The notes under the pieces were generated by a model that saw nothing but the letters and a program-made list of their open reading frames with translations, searched no databases and was not told the origin of the DNA. A DNA stretch of 64,000 bases from Salvia splendens (lineage: Eukaryota; Streptophyta; Magnoliopsida; Lamiales; Lamiaceae), in the NCBI RefSeq assembly GCF_004379255.2, contig NC_056037.1, forward strand, positions 1,364,001-1,428,000, read 5' to 3'. Position 1 is the stretch's first letter. Every line of letters begins with the position of its first letter. This document shows positions 46,801-58,948 of this stretch, piece by piece. A program made the position numbers and the translations under genes.

Positions 46801-47518
46801 AACTACTACAATTCCTACAGAAATCACCCCTTTTAAAATTTCAAAGTCATCATTCTATCAACAAGAGAAACTACTCCCAACAGTGAAATACTAATCCTAT
46901 TGGTTCACAATTTTCTACAGAAATCACCCTTTCAAAAACATCATTCAATCTATAAGAAAAACACCATCATCATTCAACTCACTTCCAAAACATTTTCAAA
47001 ATTTCAACCATCATCATCATTCAATCAACAAGAAAAACTACTCCCAACATTGCAATACCAACTCTATTGGTTTACAATTTCAAAATCATCATCCATTCTA
47101 CAAGCAAAACTGCTCCCACATTAGAATTTGTACTCAATAGTTTACAATAACAACCACATCTTTTGATTATGCTACTTACCTTGACTTATCATTTCACCCA
47201 CACACACAGACCCATTTATTCACAATATCTCATATATTCAACTGATTCCAAAAAAAAAGGTGAATTGAAAAAAAGTTGGAAACTTTACCTGGTTTCAACC
47301 GACGAAACGGCAGAAACAGACAATTTAGCAGAATCCCCTCTCCTGACAACTCTGACCGCAAACGGGACAAGATTTTTTGCATCAGGAGCAAGAATCCCAG
47401 CTCTCTTGAAGAAGGATTTTGATGGGGTACTATTTAGGGGGCATCTAAGATTACTTCTTGAAGCGATAACACTCGAAGTTGAAGGAAATTTGCATGGCAA
47501 CGTACACGGATAGTCCAT
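40820..47518 (-). CDS. PWD: Phosphoglucan, water dikinase, chloroplastic
   Basis: Stromal enzyme of starch breakdown: it uses ATP to add a second phosphate, at C3 of glucosyl units, to glucan already phosphorylated by GWD. The 19 coding exons (5' to 3') are 47518-47289, 46578-45957, 45794-45708, 45617-45486, 45399-45274, 45197-45019, 44821-44743, 44517-44353, 44262-44210, 44120-43912, 43823-43705, 43615-43545, 43456-43339, 42686-42600, 42510-42424, 42340-42264, 42198-42045, 41967-41856 and 41721-40820, giving 1202 aa, near the Arabidopsis length. Residues 1 to about 75 look like a transit peptide. CBM20 follows ([27 protein letters not shown]-type end). The phosphohistidine loop is [13 protein letters not shown] (H781 likely). 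The C-terminus is the PEP-synthase-like ATP-binding domain ([24 protein letters not shown]) ending VQTRPQPL. The intron after exon 15 uses a GC donor. Confidence 0.96.
46640..47115. repeat. Minisatellite in PWD intron 1
   Basis: A unit carrying AGAAATCACCCTTT, AAAATTTCAAA, CATCATCATTCAATC, AACAAGAAAAACTACTCCCA and TATTGGTTTACAATTT recurs five to six times with a period of about 70-100 bp and many small differences. It lies wholly inside the 710-bp first intron and leaves the splice sites untouched. Confidence 0.8.
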
Positions 47519-48922
47519 TGCAAATTGCGCAATGACTCAACCAATTGCAGAAATTATCAACCCCAGAGCTCCCTCTCTGTGTGTGTGTGTGTGATTGTGA
47601 GTTTATAAAATTGAATGAGAAATCTTGATTGGTAAGGGAGAGTGAAGATATTATTGTTTGTGACACGTGAGAGTGAGATTTTTGCTGCTATTTATCTAAA
47701 CGAGTTCTGAATTTTGTTATTCATAAGCCTTTAGCGGTTTCCGATGTTAGATCTTGAAACTAGAACTTGGGGATTGGGAGAAAGTATTTTTTTTTTCAAA
47801 ACTTTGCTTAGAGATTTATTGATCCTTTGATTCTCGACAACACCGTGCAATTGATTCTTCTTCCTTCATGTTTGGACAACTTGCAATGGAAATTTGGTTT
47901 TATAATTTTTTTGGGGGTGAAATGAATTCATCGAATCATCGTAATTAAATATTGGTATCGACATTTGACTTTGAATATAGAACAATTTTAGATCTTTGGA
48001 GCAACGGGTAACTGTTTCGCCATCTGATATTCTTACAAATTTGTAAATGGATTAGTAACTAAATCGCTGATGAATATCCTTGTGAAGAAGAAAAAAGAAA
48101 AAAAATTATTATACTTTGTTCTTTAACTGATTTTAGGATTAATAACCTATAAAATTATAAAGTTTGATCAATCTTAACCTTTCAAATTTGAATAGAATCA
48201 CAAAGTTTCAAAAATTTCAATTATTTCACCATAATTTTGAGGGGGCAAATCCAATGCTAAAAATTGGGGCATACGTGTACAATTTTGGTGATATCTATAA
48301 ATTGTGACGTTAATGTGTATTAATGTGACGGGATTGACAACTAAACAACTACTTCATCCGTTCAAGGAAGATAATCTCTTCCTCGGGCGGCACGAAATTT
48401 ATGTAACTTTATTTTGTATGTTAATAAGAGAGAATAAAATAATAGAAAATGAATAAAATATAGATTAAGTATTTTCGTTTTTAATAATGGATAATTTTAG
48501 TTGTGATCTTAAAAAATGTGTATCAAGAGGTTTTGAGCCCTGTGTGTTCTAAAGAAACACAATATAGTTGTTTCTCTTAAATAATGCGTGTGACTATGCT
48601 AAGGAGTAATTGTTTCTATAAAATTATGTGTGTCTGTGTAGAGTATGCAAGTATTAATTGGAACTTTGTTATTTTGAGCCCTACAACAAAATGTAAATTT
48701 TTCTTGAGCGATATAAATACCGAAGAATATTTGATACCAAAAAAAATCCCAACACATTATTATGAAATACCAGCAAAATACTCTTTCAAAACAAGAGATC
48801 CAATTCTCAAATGGAGATTATCATCCCGCATTGTCAATTCTCAAACTAAACAATAAAAAGATTTTTATCATCGCCATCATACTTAAATAGAGTTTTCTCA
48901 AAACTAAACACCAAAAAGGGAC
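47519..48922. other. Region between PWD and ADP/ATP carrier
   Basis: The left part is the PWD 5' UTR and promoter, with a GT run near 47578-47596. The middle carries a Stowaway-like fragment at about 48350-48515: CATCCGTTCAAGGAAGATAA and TCGGGCGGCACGAAATTTATG match the element at 35941, but the right end is lost. The right part is the carrier 3' UTR. No further gene is supported. Confidence 0.55.
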
Positions 48923-50290
48923 TTAAGCACCACCGGAGCCATATTTCTTTCCAAAAACAAGCACCTGAAGCTTGTCGTAACCCGAGAGCACACCAGCACC
49001 AGCAACGGCACGAAGAATGTTTGCACCTGCACCCTTGAACAGAGATTTGGCACCCTCGTTCTTGAGGATCTGGGTGAAGGCGTCCATCGAGCTCTTGTAC
49101 TTGACAGCCTCACCCGATGTCATCATCATTCTTCTACGGACTGTGTCGATCGGGTAGGAGGCAAGGCCAGCACCGTTGGTGATGAGCCAACCGAGGGCAA
49201 AACTAGCGAAGAAACTATCCTGTAATCATAAATAACACCAAGTCGTCAATAACTCAAATATTGTTCAGATATGAATAATAGCATTGTGTTGGGATTCTAG
49301 GGGAATGTTGCAACTGACCTGCAGAGATCCAGTTAGGACGACTGGCTTAAGAGAGTCGTACAAACCAAAGTACAGACCACGGTATACAATGATACCAACA
49401 CACGAGATGTTGAATCCACGGTAAAGACCGGCAATACCATCAGACTTGAGGGTCTGTCTGTAGACATCAACCAGCCCATTGAACTGTCTCCCGCCTCCTT
49501 TCTTTGCAGCCTTGGCATCATTGGCAAGACGGGTACGAGCATAATCCAAGGAGTAGACAAAGAACAGGGAAGAAGCACCAGCGGCACCACCAGAAGCAAG
49601 GTTGCCAGCAAACCATTTCCAGTAACCATCACGGTCCTTCTTGAAGTTAAAAAGCCTCTTGAAGTAATCCTTGAATGCAAAGTTCAAAGCCTGTTGAGGA
49701 CACAACAACCACAAGTTAGCATCATGACAGAATATAATTGATGAAACATGCAACAATATGATTGAGTATAACAGTGGAAATTAGGCAGAACAGACCTGAG
49801 TGGGGAAGTAACGGATAACATTAGCAGTGTTTCCTCTCCACAGTGATCCAAAGCCTTCTTCCTTGATTGTTCTACCGAAACACTCTCCAATTCCCTTGTA
49901 TGGCTCAGAGAGTCGGCCAGCCTTGATCATTTCATCTTGGTTCTGGATCAAAAGCTTCACACGCTCAATAGGAGCAGCAGCTGTTTTTGACACAGCAGCT
50001 GAAACACCTCCCATAAGAAAGTCAATTGCAAAGCCAGCAAATCCTTTCTCTGAGGGAGCCTGAGCGAACACTGGGTTAGCATTAGCAGAGATCAAGGACA
50101 GATCCTGAGTTGCTACGCAGGTCTTAGGATACTGGAACGCTTGGTTTGTGTAATTGCCATAAGCAAATCGCCTCTGGTATGCAGCAGGTTGTGGGACACC
50201 CCCATAGCGAACTTGTGAGATGCTGGATCCCAGGTGTAGCTGGTTAGCAACCTTCTGGGAAATTGTTGGGAGCCGGTTCTGATCTGCCAT
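48923..50290 (-). CDS. AAC: Mitochondrial ADP/ATP carrier
   Basis: Inner-membrane antiporter that exports matrix ATP in exchange for cytosolic ADP. Three coding exons: 50290-49796, 49690-49319, 49219-48923, GT-AG, 387 aa, usual for plants. Residues 1 to about 80 form the plant-type cleavable presequence and linker ([14 protein letters not shown]...). Three repeats of the mitochondrial carrier fold follow, each with its PX[DE]XX[KR] motif: [14 protein letters not shown] (variant), [14 protein letters not shown], the diagnostic nucleotide-carrier signature, is present in the third repeat. The start is the first ATG after the leader intron. Confidence 0.97.
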
Positions 50291-51300
50291 GCTACCTAAA
50301 TATTCCAAGATGACAATATTAAGTATCATTCGAACAATAATAGGTTAGTTAAAATTTCGAAAGGTATGTGCAAGGCATGTAAGGGGATGCAGATACATGA
50401 ATACGGGTACACATCAGAGTAACAATAGAACAGATTTCTATCAATATGACGACTACTAGTATTTCACCATTAGAATCCTAGTGATATAATCCTCATATTC
50501 AAATAGTAAGCCCATATATATTATGAGTAATCATTACAACACTGATTTACAAGAAAACCGCCAAATAACCAATGCTTTAAAGTCAATGACAAAGCTTTTA
50601 ATTTGAAATTAAATGTAACAAATAGCCGTCTAGACTCCATAAATTCAGAGAACCAATTATACACCTAACCACGAATAAACACAACAACATAGACTAATTA
50701 TACAAATGTTATTCCACAGGCTCAATAAATAACATATTCATAAACACATGAAACAAGCAAAATCAGACTAGATCTGCAAAGAGAAAGCACATTCAAACAT
50801 GAAAATCAATCAGATCTACGCGTAACCGCACACAGATCTAGAATTCCAGATCCATACAAATCCATACCTTTCGCTGTATAAAAACTGTACAGAAACTACA
50901 ACTAGCACTGTTCAAATTTCATTCGGATCTAATACCGCATCACCGTGTGCAAACTTAAATACTTGTATAACAGCAACAAATAATAGAAAAATCAAATGCG
51001 ATCCATTAAAAAACAACGGAAGAGAAGCTTTCAGAATGGTACAAACACGCAAATCACGCTGAATCCACATAAAATGAAAAACTCAAAAATAGGTTTCGAA
51101 AAATAGCAATAAACTGAGAAATTAGGTGGAGAGGCGTTTACCTGCCTGCGGTCGACTCGCCTCGAAAATGGGGGATGGAAACGATGCGATTGGGGGAGAG
51201 AGAAGACCGAGGAGTGAGAGAGAAGACCGAGGAGTGAGAGAGTCCAAAAAAGATGGCTGTAGCTTCCTTTTTATAGCAGGGGATACCTAGCAAATGAATC
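50291..51300 (-). promoter_or_regulatory. ADP/ATP carrier 5' UTR intron and leader
   Basis: On the minus strand a leader exon ends GCAG at 51142, followed by a donor GTAAACG at 51141. The 846-bp intron ends in AATATTTAG at 50296, leaving five leader bases before the ATG at 50290. The leader exon contains a perfect tandem duplication of about 22 bp (AGAGAAGACCGAGGAGTGAG, 51199-51242). A TATA-like TATAAAAAGG on the minus strand lies near 51275. Confidence 0.7.
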
Positions 51301-52009
51301 TGTCTGTCAAGGGCGCACGGTAATACGCTGCGTCGCGGAGCATGTGATAATCAGTGCCGGTCAAAATAGACTATTGGGCCGATGTGTGGGCTTTAAACCG
51401 CCCATTTCTACTTTACAAATTTTATTTGGATTTGATAGTTTCATGTTTAGTTATAAGAATTTAGATTTTTGACTACTTTGAATCGATTCATATTTATATT
51501 CTTTCAAAGCTCAAAATTTTTGGATCAATTCAAATTAAGCAAAAAATCAGTCTAGAATTAGAATGTTTACCTTAATTGAGGCTTTTTGTTTACTATTTCA
51601 CATCTTTTACTTATTTTGCAATAAATATTGAACTATTACAATCCAAAAAACTTTGGTAATGTGCACTTACCTTGAATTCATCATTTTTTCTATTTCATGG
51701 CATTTATATGGTGTTTATAATGTTATAAACTTTATTTAAATACGGAGTATTATTTATATATCCACTATATAACGTCATTTGTCACCTTTTGTTACAAATT
51801 GATCTAATTTAAAATTGTCAAATTATATTTTAATACTATAAAAAAAGTTACTGCTTAATTAATTAGCTTTCTAATTAAGACAATAATAATTAAATAATTA
51901 GGTAAATACGCTTGGTTTCCTTGTAAAAGTGGTAGAAATATCCATTTTTTTAGCTTCATCATTTACAAAATCCTCTTTCATCTCCTTCTTCCAGTAGCTT
52001 AGGGCGAAA
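51301..52009. other. Shared upstream region of ADP/ATP carrier and GrpE
   Basis: The two genes are divergent, about 0.7 kb apart. The stretch is AT-rich with no open frame worth reporting. The last 60 bases form the GrpE leader. Confidence 0.5.
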
Positions 52010-54561
52010 ATGGCAGCTTCAGCTTCTCTATCTAACCTATTCTCTCTCTACAGTCACCGAAGCGTCTCCTGCCCCTCTCCATCCTCAAAAACCTCATACC
52101 ATTTGCTTCTTCGACCCACAACCACTCCTGCTCTCAAGGCGTGCAGCCAATTGGGGAATCCCAGATTTGGTAACAAAGGGTTTAGGAAGGAAACGCGTTC
52201 TTCACTCAATCCTGATTCAGAGGTATCTTTCTACCTGTCTCACACAAGTTGAAGTATTGATGTGTTATGTGATGCATTTGATTATATGTGATTAAGCAAG
52301 GGAAAGAGTGGTGGGAAGATAGGGTTTTAGCTATTGGAAGTTGTATGGAAAGTCGGGGTTTTGAATTCGATGATAAATTACAGCTTGCCTTTTAGTTATA
52401 GTTCGCTGAATCGTGTTATATGTGCTGGGATTTAGATGTGGAAAGATAAGAAGTTATAAGCTCAAATGTTAGAGAAATAGCAGTTTCATTTCTAGGATAT
52501 CAATTTTATGTATTATGTGATGCATTCTATAAATTTGATTTATGTGATTGGAAAGGAAAGAGAGAGATGGGAAGATAGCTATTGGAACGTTATATGGAAA
52601 GCTCCAGGGTTTTGAATTTGATGATAAATTGCAGTTTGCCTTTTGGTTATAGTTCGCAGAAAATTTTCCTTGTGCTTTGGAAACAATGGAATCATGAAAT
52701 ATGTGGAGCAATTAGCTAGCCTTTCACTCTGAATCGGGGAGTAGAATTTAGATGTGGAAAGATAAGTTATAAGCACAAATGGTAGGGAAATAGGAGTTTC
52801 ATCTCTAGGATATCAAATTGATGTTAAAAATGGTGATGTTAATAAGAAAACATTGAGGGAATCGTGTTGACATTATTCCGGAGCTGGTTTTGTTGTAATT
52901 TGTGCCATCATAAGTTGCTGGAAGTAGCATATTTTAGATGAGCAAGTGTGGTAGGATATGCTCGGCATGATAGTTCAGATTATGGACAATGATGTAGTTG
53001 AAGAATGTGAGCGATTATGCTTGTAAGTTTGCTCTTCTGTCATGGATGTGTAATGGTATGAGAGAACTGGGATGAAAATGAAGTTAATGCAATTGAGACG
53101 GTTATGTATTGGCATGGATATGGGTGCTAAAAAAAAAGAATGCTGTAATTGGATATGATGTTTAGTTGGACGAGAGTTATGCAAATTTACTGACTTCTTT
53201 GTGTTTCTACTTTCTAAAATGCTGTGGAATCACCTTCATTTGCAAATTAGGACCAATTATCTCTTGAAAGAGCTGCAACATTATATTTGTTGTATCTTCA
53301 CATAATATAAGTAAATGGGTGGTTTGATGACTTATACTTCTATGATGTGCTGAATCCAAAATTAAACATGCAGGCATACAATGAAGACGAATCTAGTTCA
53401 GAGAGAGCAGCAAGTAAAAAGTCTCGACCCGATATGAAGTCGCTCATGCAGTTGTACAAGGAAGCTATTGCATATGGAGATGCACGGGCCATATATGAGA
53501 TAGAAAATATTCTGTTTAGAATAGATGAAGAGAGAATTGAGCTGGTGGAACAGGTTGAAGCCTTGTCTGCGGAGGTATCTTCAGGAAAGGAAAAAATTCT
53601 ACGATTGCAGGCTGATTTTGACAATTATAGGAAAAGATCGGAAAAGGAAAGAGCATCAGTTAGGAGTGATGCCCAAGGAGAAGTAATAGAAAGCCTCTTG
53701 TCAATGGTTGACAGTTTTGAGAGAGCCAAGCAACAGCTGAAGATAGAGACTGAGATGGAGAAGAAAATTGACACAAGTTATCAAGGTATATACAAGCAGT
53801 TTGTAGAGATTATGAGAAGCTTGCGTGTTGCAGCTGTCCCTACCGTGGGAAAGCCATTTGATCCTTCGGTAAGAGAACCCCTTCTCTCTGGTTAGTCAAT
53901 AGTTCATCTTTTGATGCTGTCCATGAATGCAACGATGACTTTAACTAGGTAAGCATAGGAGTAGAGATACTATGGATTTTTAAAAACTAGGGAGTAACAT
54001 TGGGCCTCAAACTAGTGTAGCTCTATCCCCCCGACTCCAAAAGACGTACTCAGACACGAATTTGCCACATTGTTGTTTGCTCACAGACCAACTTTCTGTT
54101 CCACAACAATATCATCCTTAGAATAACAAAGTTGTAATGCAGCAACTCCATACTCTTGTGTATCTCAATGCTTTTCGATTGCTACAAGCCTACAAGAGAA
54201 ATGTATGATGCAGGGATGAACTTTGAATATGTGCGCACGTTTGCCATTTAATTTTAGCCATATGTTTATATGATTCTGTAAACTATGCTATTATGTGTTT
54301 AGTGGTGTATGCCATCTTGTTTCCCATATTTACAAAATGACATACTGTTATCCCAACGATGTGATACAGATGCACGAGGCTATTGCACGTGAGGAGTCAC
54401 ATGAGTTCAAGGAAGGGATCGTCACTCAAGAATTTCGCAGAGGCTTCTCTATAGGTGACCGGCTAATAAGGCCGGCCATGGTTAAGGTCTCAACTGGACC
54501 TGGCAGGAAAAAAACTCTTTCCGAGCAGCAGCCTTCAGTTGCTAGAGTTGACAACCGATAG
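52010..54561 (+). CDS. GrpE nucleotide exchange factor, plastid-type
   Basis: Co-chaperone that releases ADP from Hsp70 so that it can rebind ATP. Exons 52010-52222, 53374-53868 and 54370-54561 sum to 900 nt, 299 aa, all GT-AG and in phase 0. Residues 1 to about 60 are Ser/Thr-rich with few acids and read as a chloroplast transit peptide. The long helix and coiled coil cover about 105-190 (EEELVEQVEALSAE-like, LRLQADFDNYRKRSEKE). The C-terminal beta domain has the signature GKPFDPSMHEAI across the second splice junction and ends EFRRGFSIGDRLIRPAMVKVSTG. Arabidopsis CGE1/EMB1241 is the nearest family member I know. A mitochondrial location is less likely but not excluded. Confidence 0.93.
52258..52822. 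repeat. Tandem duplication in GrpE intron 1
   Basis: Two neighbouring copies (about 52258-52503 and 52505-52822) share TATGTGATGCATT, GGGAAGATAG, AGCTATTGGAA, GTTTTGAATT, GATGATAAATT, GCCTTTTGGTTATAGTTCGC, TTTAGATGTGGAAAGATAAG and TTTCATTTCTAGGATATCAA. The second copy has an extra segment of about 70 bp. Non-coding. Confidence 0.8.
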
Positions 54562-55009
54562 TTTAAAGAAATATCATTCAGAAGCATTCTCTTTACATAT
54601 TTGAGAATCAATCTTGTACGCTCTTCATATAGGGAGGAAAAAACATTGATCAACAATTACACCTTGGAACGAAAATGGGTAAAGTAAACGAAGACTTGTG
54701 AATGCTGCTTGTTTAAACAAGAAGAGTCTTCATCTAATTTGGCATATAGTCTGCTGAGATTTACTGTTTGAGAGTTTGTAGTTGAATTGATTTGAACAAA
54801 TGTATGCTTACTTGATTTTGGGAAAAAAACATGCCAAACTCATAATACAAATGAGACAAGATTCATCTTTTTTACAGTTATGTCAATCAAATGACTGTTA
54901 ACATATAGCAATAGTTGAGTACATCTGAATTAGTTCTGAAGTCTTCTCTCTCTCTCATTGGCATTCCAGAAACACTAACATCCAACAGCCAGTATTCTTG
55001 ATGCTGATT
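54562..55009. other. Convergent 3' flanks of GrpE and the RRM gene
   Basis: The two genes run towards each other with about 450 bp between stop codons. This stretch must hold both 3' UTRs and polyadenylation sites; AATAAA-like words are frequent and do not single one out. No other gene. Confidence 0.6.
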
Positions 55010-58000
55010 TCATTTGTGCAAGACACTTTTCTTTGGTTGCTTCGTCTTCTTCTGATAATGGTGCTGCAACAGAAGAGAAAAAAAAAGGAAAACAGAAATG
55101 AAAAATCAGGGCAAAATCACCAACTGTTGTAAACACCGCTAGTAATTAGTGACTAACCTTCTGTCTTCCCAAAGCCTCAGTATCGGTCCTTTCGGTCCAC
55201 GTGCTCTTCCTAAGCTTGATTGGGCGGTTTCCAACATATTTTCCTGAATCATAAATATGACATCTTATATAAAACATACTCCATATTCATAAGTTGAGTA
55301 GTTTCGCTATGCTGCAGAGATCACTTCATTATTCATATATAGAGCCTAGCTAAAAACATCACAACTCACCGTTCATTTCTTTCAGCGCTCCCACAAGATC
55401 GCTCGGGTTAGCAAAACTGATGAATCCATAGCCCTTTGTCTTCCCAGTACGCTTATCTCTAACAACCTGATCAAGATTAGCCACCATTATTTACAGTTTC
55501 CCCACATGTAACTATAAATTCGGGCCCATATATACAGAATAAATATACCAAAGCACATGGGAAGACACTGTAAAAATTGGAATGAGGAAAGGGGTAATTC
55601 CACACCCAAGGAAATGAAGGTATGCAATACGAATCAATATGCAACTACACAGTCGAATTTCAGATTAACAGTTAGGCTTTTGCACTTTAAACAGTTCGCA
55701 ATATAATCTGCAAGCACTAAATTCTACAATCTTGATTTATTTTTTGTTCTTGCTTCTCTGGAAAGCTAAGATGAAGGCATACAGCTCATAATCATAGTAA
55801 TGAGAACAAAAAGTAAAGTTTAGATCTGAAGCATAGAGGTGTAACTGCATACATGGGCAAACACAAACTACACATCAAAAGGCAGCAAACCAATGCAAAG
55901 ATGAAGTTCCCATCCGATCACACGTCAGAAGTAAATTAACAAGCTGACACTCATATCTCAGTAAACCAGCAGTCCATGCTATATCCAACATGCATACCAA
56001 AGTATAAGATATCAGCCATTAGCCCCAACAAAAATAAGTAAAATCACACAATCTCAGTTCGACTATAAGACTCTATTACAATAAGCACTTATCAAATGCC
56101 TACAATGGTCTCATCTCATGCGTTTAAGCCTGATACTTTTCTTATGTCCTGGAAGGGGTCTAATTATTAAGTGTTAGGGGGTTGGATGCTATTATCAAAT
56201 GCAATTTACATTCTTTATCCCCAGCAAATAAACCATTTGAATCATGTTCAATTCTAGACTTCCAATATTTCAACTTCTGGAAAACATTATTCTACTAACT
56301 TTTACAACTCTTTCGAACAGATCATACACCCTGAGTGCGTTGAACAAAGCTTGACAATTTTTAGAGGGTAGAAAATGATCATTTCTGCCACCACATAACT
56401 AAATGACATTGCAGTAGAACAACAATCTACCTATCATACACTTGCACATCACTTGTGTAATTGTCATCGGTTATCAGGTCTATAAATGCTACTATTTCTC
56501 TAGTCAAAGAGAGATTGAGATTAAAGTTGGATAATAGTTCAGATGCGAGTATTAAATTAGCTTCATGAATCATGAAGAACACTTGTTGAAACCAAAAAAA
56601 GGAATCTACCTTCATGAAATAAGATTTTCAGTTGAGGGCCTCATGCATTTCAAATTGACATCTGAAGAGATCATGCAAATGCTCATGTATACCATTCAAA
56701 ATATGTAAAACGGAGAGAGCCATTAAATTATGCACCCCTACGAGAAAATGCCTCAATTAAGTTTGAGAAGATCTTACCCTTGCCATGTTAAAGGAAGGAA
56801 ACCTTGCAAAAGCCTTTGATAGCACATCATCATTCACCTCATTTCCAAGATCACCACAAAATAGACGATAGTCATCTGCAAGATGTTGAGATATCAATAA
56901 ATGGAAAAAGACAATGTTTCAGAAAGATCAACTGATAATCATCAACATGAAACAACACAAAATGAGATAACATGAAGCTGATCTGCTTCAACAGATATAG
57001 ATGTCTAAGCTGGCAACGGAACGAGCATGATTAGCTTAGCTTGAGTACAGCACCATTAGAGTAAATTATGTGAAATGTCAGAAATACTTAAGAAGTCATT
57101 GCATACAAGTGTGTATTAGGGAGTTAAAATTCATGGTATATAGAATCCAATGTAGAAGTTCTAGATTATAATTTGTGTGTCGTGAATAGATGACATAAAG
57201 AAAAAATGGTAATGCTAAAACAAAACACAGAACTAAATGTCTAATGAACAACAAATAAAGCATCTAACCGCCACTGTTGGGATAACAGAGTCATCATAAA
57301 ACTTTAAGATCAGGGTGGTATACTAGCATACTGGGAGTTGTCTATGGAAAAGCAAAAGAAGATCCCTTCTCAAATTAGTAATGAGGGTAGTATATAAACA
57401 AAGAGAGCAATAAACTCATACTTTCAGGCCACTCTGCAAGAGTGGGATCCTCCCAGCTCTGCCCTGCCGCTTTCCTAGGAATCGCCTTCTTCTTGGTCTC
57501 CGCTTTGTGCTCAATATCACTGTTAGCAAGTGCAGCTTTCACACTCTCAAGAGCTTCTGGTGTTATTGTCTGTGCATCTCTCTGAAACAACTGTTGGGCC
57601 TGTTCAGATTAAAACCCGCTGTTAGTGATGAAATATAATTAATAGACCGAAATATCACCACATATTATCACTTGCTAGAAAAGCATCACGAGTCAATCGC
57701 TTTTCACTTTCCAGTGAACGAATTTGGCATCAATTAATTAATAGAAGCTGATACAAGGTGATGATCAAGTATGAATTCTTACTATAACTTCTCTAATTTT
57801 CTATGTGAATTCTCACTTAATAGGCTGAAATATCATCACATAGTATTACGTGTTAGAAAAACATCACAAAGCAATCGCTTTTTTAACTTTTCAGTGAACG
57901 AACTTGCCATCAATTAATTAATAGAAGCTGATACAAGGTGATGATCAATCATGTATGAATTCTTAGTATGACTTTTCTAATTTTCTATATGAATTCCTAA

Positions 58001-58281
58001 CTTAACAAAACCTATTTTATACATTAGAAACACAAGCTACCGGACTTAATAAATCAATGCGATGTAAACTTTACCTGCTGATATTGCGGCAAGGCGTAAA
58101 CGGTGGGTTGCGCGGGGTAGACGGGAGGCGGAGGGGCGGCGCCGATGTAAGGAGCAGGGGGCGGGGGAGGCGTTTGTTGGAGGTGAAATGGTGTCGGAAA
58201 ATAGGGCGTGGTGGCAGCGGAGTAGGTGTATTGGCTGGACGACGAAGTGGCGGCCGCGGAGGTTGAATGGAAGTTCGACAT
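55010..58281 (-). CDS. RNA-binding protein, RBM42-like, one RRM
   Basis: Probable nuclear RNA-binding protein of the RBM42 group, linked in other organisms to pre-mRNA splicing and stress-granule functions. Exons (5' to 3'): 58281-58075, 57599-57422, 56875-56778, 55466-55370, 55243-55158, 55063-55010; all GT-AG, 720 nt, 239 aa, matching known plant members. Residues 1-69 are Ser/Pro/Ala/Tyr-rich low-complexity sequence with proline runs. The central part (AQQLFQRDAQTITPEALESV, AAGQSWEDPTLAEWPE) is the conserved RBM42 linker. The RRM covers about 130-210, with RNP2 YRLFCGDLG and RNP1 KGYGFISF. The C-terminus is basic (KKTKQPKKSVLHK). The introns are long, up to 1.3 kb. Confidence 0.93.
57641..58003. 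repeat. Tandem duplication in intron 1 of the RRM gene
   Basis: Two copies of about 180 bp share AATATCACCACATATTATCAC-type starts, AATCGCTTTT, AGTGAACGAA, CATCAATTAATTAATAGAAG, CTGATACAAGGTGATGATCA, TATGAATTCTTA and CTTCTCTAATTTTCTAT. They differ by scattered changes and short insertions. Non-coding. Confidence 0.85.
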
Positions 58282-58948
58282 AGAAACCCTAATTTGAGGA
58301 CGGAAACGACGGCGTTACGGCGGTGTGCTGATCGGAAGAATTGCGATTTGGGGATTGCAAAATTCGGAATTTGTGAAAATTGAAACGAAATTTATCTGTT
58401 AGAATACTATTTAAATCGCCGAACCACCAATATTGGTTTTATTAATTTTATTTTTTTTAGCAAAATTGTGATCAAGTTGATTCGATTTAGTATCGGGCAA
58501 ATTCGGAAGTATTTAAACGGACTTTTCTAAATTTAGATATGTGTTTAAAATATTATTTTATATAAGAATTAGATTATATAAGTACACAATTAAATGATAC
58601 TATGTTCATTGATTAATAAGGAATGAAATCGTATTTGGTAGATAATTTTATATTTAGCAATTGTATAACCATTTGCCAACAGGAATACAACATGCTACAA
58701 TAATTTAAAAAACTCAACTCAAGTAAATTCACGATGAAATAAGTCCGAACCTTCTTATAGCACACATCAGTTATAAAATACTATGATCAATTTACAACCA
58801 CCAATAAATAAACAGCTTATTAATGTACAAATTACTATGTCACAACATCAAACACTCTTCTTCTACTCCTGATTGAGCACTTCCCAGCATTAGCCAGTTC
58901 GGAGTCGAGAGCTTAGATCAATGCGCATCCGAAGCATGAATTCTTCGG

